Shown one piece after another: positions 62,918 through 64,000 of a stretch of DNA of 64,000 nt. Position numbers and translations under genes: made by a program. The DNA comes from Planctomycetota bacterium (GTDB taxonomy: Bacteria; Planctomycetota; UBA8742; UBA2392). Numbering within the stretch: position 1 is the stretch's first letter; every line of letters starts with the position of its first letter. The notes beneath the pieces are model-generated. The model did not search any database, had not been told where the DNA came from, and saw nothing but the letters and a program-made list of their open reading frames with translations. The DNA lies in the NCBI GenBank assembly GCA_025993795.1, contig JAMQHL010000021.1, positions 18,919-82,918 on the forward strand, given 5' to 3'.

Positions 62918-63005
62918 GTTCATTTGATCTGCCTCGTGCGGCAGGCAGTCGGGCGTTGGCCCGGCTGTTTGGCGCCGTGTGGAGGCAGGAAAGGAGGCGC
63001 GTCAT

Positions 63006-63812
63006 GTGCAGACAGCTACCTCTGACGCTGCGGGCGATGCCCGCAATCTATGGAACAGTGAAATGGATTCTGAAACCAAAGAAGCACTCGACGGGTTTGT
63101 TGACCTGTCGCTGATCACGGAAGTCCTGTATCCGGTCAAGAGCGGCAAAGAGGCAACGGTTTTTGCCTGCCGCGCGCACCCTGGCACAGGCGCAGAGTTT
63201 CTGGCGGCCAAGGTGTATAAGCACATTCGCGACCGCTCGTTCCGCAACGACGCGGTGTACCAGGAGAACCGCACCCAGATGTATCACAACACCCGCGTGC
63301 GGCGGGCATACGAGAATGGCAGCGAGTTCGGCCTCGAGGTGCATTTCATGTTGTGGGTGGGGCAGGAATGGGAGCACCTGACCAAGCTGCACGGCGCCGG
63401 TGTCTATGTGCCGACACCCGTGAAGCAGGCCGGCAGGGCGATCCTGATGGAGTTCTACGGGGACGAGAACGGCCCTTGCCCCATGCTGCACCATGCTGAC
63501 TTGACGCGTCAACTGGCGCAGGATGCGTGGCGGCTGATCAAGGCCAACATCGAGATGATGCTCCAGGCCAACTTTGTGCACGGCGACCTGAGCCCGTACA
63601 ACATCATGATCGACAGCAGTGACCCCGGCGACATGGTGCGCATTATTGACTTGCCGCAGGCGGTCGATGCCCGCTTCAACCCCAGCGCGCACGACCTGCT
63701 GTTGCGGGACGTTGAAACCACTTTCCGTTGGTTTGAGAAGCGAGGTGTCCGCGACAACGCAAAGGGCTTCACATCCGACTTGTGGCGCCGCTGGAAACGT
63801 GCCGAGCTTTAG
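63006..63812 (+). CDS. RIO-type serine protein kinase
   Basis: I place the start at GTG 63006 because AAGGAGG (62991-62997) lies eight bases before it; the frame opens earlier at 62979 without a ribosome site. The 268-residue protein has the RIO kinase core: nucleotide-binding SGKEATVF (46-53), the catalytic-site lysine K69 in AAKVY, the catalytic loop VHGDLSPYN (D194, N199) and the metal-binding D215 in IIDLPQ. In eukaryotes and archaea RIO kinases mature ribosomes; bacterial members are less known. The C-terminus (about 225-268) is helical. A hairpin without T-tract follows at 63827-63850. Confidence 0.9.
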   Translation: MQTATSDAAGDARNLWNSEMDSETKEALDGFVDLSLITEVLYPVKSGKEATVFACRAHPGTGAEFLAAKVYKHIRDRSFRNDAVYQENRTQMYHNTRVRRAYENGSEFGLEVHFMLWVGQEWEHLTKLHGAGVYVPTPVKQAGRAILMEFYGDENGPCPMLHHADLTRQLAQDAWRLIKANIEMMLQANFVHGDLSPYNIMIDSSDPGDMVRIIDLPQAVDARFNPSAHDLLLRDVETTFRWFEKRGVRDNAKGFTSDLWRRWKRAEL

Positions 63813-63826
63813 CAGTGTATTCGCAA

Positions 63827-63850
63827 CACGCCGAGGCTGTCTTCGGCGTG
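63827..63850 (+). terminator. Hairpin after the RIO kinase gene
   Basis: CACGCCGA and TCGGCGTG pair perfectly across an 8-base loop, 15 bp after the stop. No T-run follows, so terminator function is only probable. Confidence 0.4.
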
Positions 63851-63903
63851 AACATGAGGAGATCAGACGTCTGGAACATTCGGCAGTACCCAAGGGGCGG
63901 GCT

Positions 63904-63996
63904 CTAACCCGAATATTGCATGGGAAAAGGTGGGCAACCTGAACGAACTCCGTTCGTTCATGGGTTAGCAATATGTTGACCCGTGAGGTTGCCCAT
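63904..63996. ncRNA. Candidate structured RNA or element end (nested and alternative pairings)
   Basis: TGGGCAACCT (63931-63940) and AGGTTGCCCA (63986-63995) enclose a perfect hairpin GAACGAAC-TCC-GTTCGTTC (63941-63959) and a second hairpin with GGGTTA/TTGACCC (63962-63982), making a three-way junction. In addition CTAACCC (63904-63910) is complementary to GGGTTAG (63962-63968), and ATATTGC (63913-63919) to GCAATAT (63968-63974). Those pairings compete with the second hairpin or form a pseudoknot. Strand is not determined. It may be a riboswitch-like leader of a gene beyond the edge, a guide-type RNA, or the end of a mobile element. Confidence 0.4.
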
Positions 63997-64000
63997 GACA

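Noticed and set aside
62979..63005. Earlier GTG start of the RIO kinase at 62979
   Set aside because: The strong AAGGAGG site lies downstream of it and is ideally spaced for the GTG at 63006.

Overview
The window is a G+C-rich bacterial chromosome segment carrying about 55 protein genes and one tRNA. The envelope gene content suggests a Gram-negative cell: lipoproteins with lipoboxes, a DUF481-type beta-barrel and periplasmic trypsin-like proteases. A HYExAFE-family protein, a stand-alone LigD-type phosphoesterase domain protein, EF-hand and degenerate S1C paralogues, an ATP-cone/NrdD-like protein and an orphan C-terminal sorting tag point towards Planctomycetota or a neighbouring lineage. 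That assignment is inference; no rRNA is present to test it.

Left part (1-8.8 kb): an unrecognised gene cut by the left edge, a HYExAFE-family protein, an aminotransferase, a Na/Pi symporter with a PhoU tail and a STAS protein. Two copies of a MITE-like repeat lie here (1791-2175 and 6908-7133), followed by a two-gene PD-(D/E)XK nuclease module. From 8.9 to 25.6 kb: GDP-mannose dehydratase, an LPP20-like lipoprotein, an M28 peptidase, an operon of three S1C protease paralogues of which two have lost catalytic residues, an operon of three membrane-anchored proteins (two with long coiled coils), nadA, a membrane metallophosphoesterase, and a CobW GTPase coupled to a TPR/SEC-C protein.

25.8-31.1 kb holds the most striking locus: imuA followed by a single 1559-codon gene in which an ImuB-like Y-family domain is fused in frame to a full DnaE2 (ImuC) polymerase. 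The beta-clamp adaptor and the translesion polymerase, normally separate subunits of the mutasome, are therefore one polypeptide. From 31 to 55 kb come glutamate dehydrogenase, an Rrf2 regulator, housekeeping enzymes (rhomboid, SMC, TrmH-type methyltransferase, TruA, MtnA), an NrdD-like protein without a glycyl-radical motif, a FlgI-like lipoprotein, an HPr/YvcK/HPF cluster, tRNA-Pro(GGG), LysM and EF-hand proteins.

55.3-59.9 kb encodes an NAD-linked formate dehydrogenase: a NuoE-NuoF fusion subunit and a catalytic subunit of 929 residues read through an in-frame UGA (58195-58197) at the selenocysteine position, with a hairpin directly downstream. The right end has an HTH/TPR regulator, a proline-rich lipoprotein, a small promoter/short ORF/terminator unit, a RIO-type kinase, and, at the extreme edge, nested and mutually exclusive inverted repeats that look like a structured RNA.
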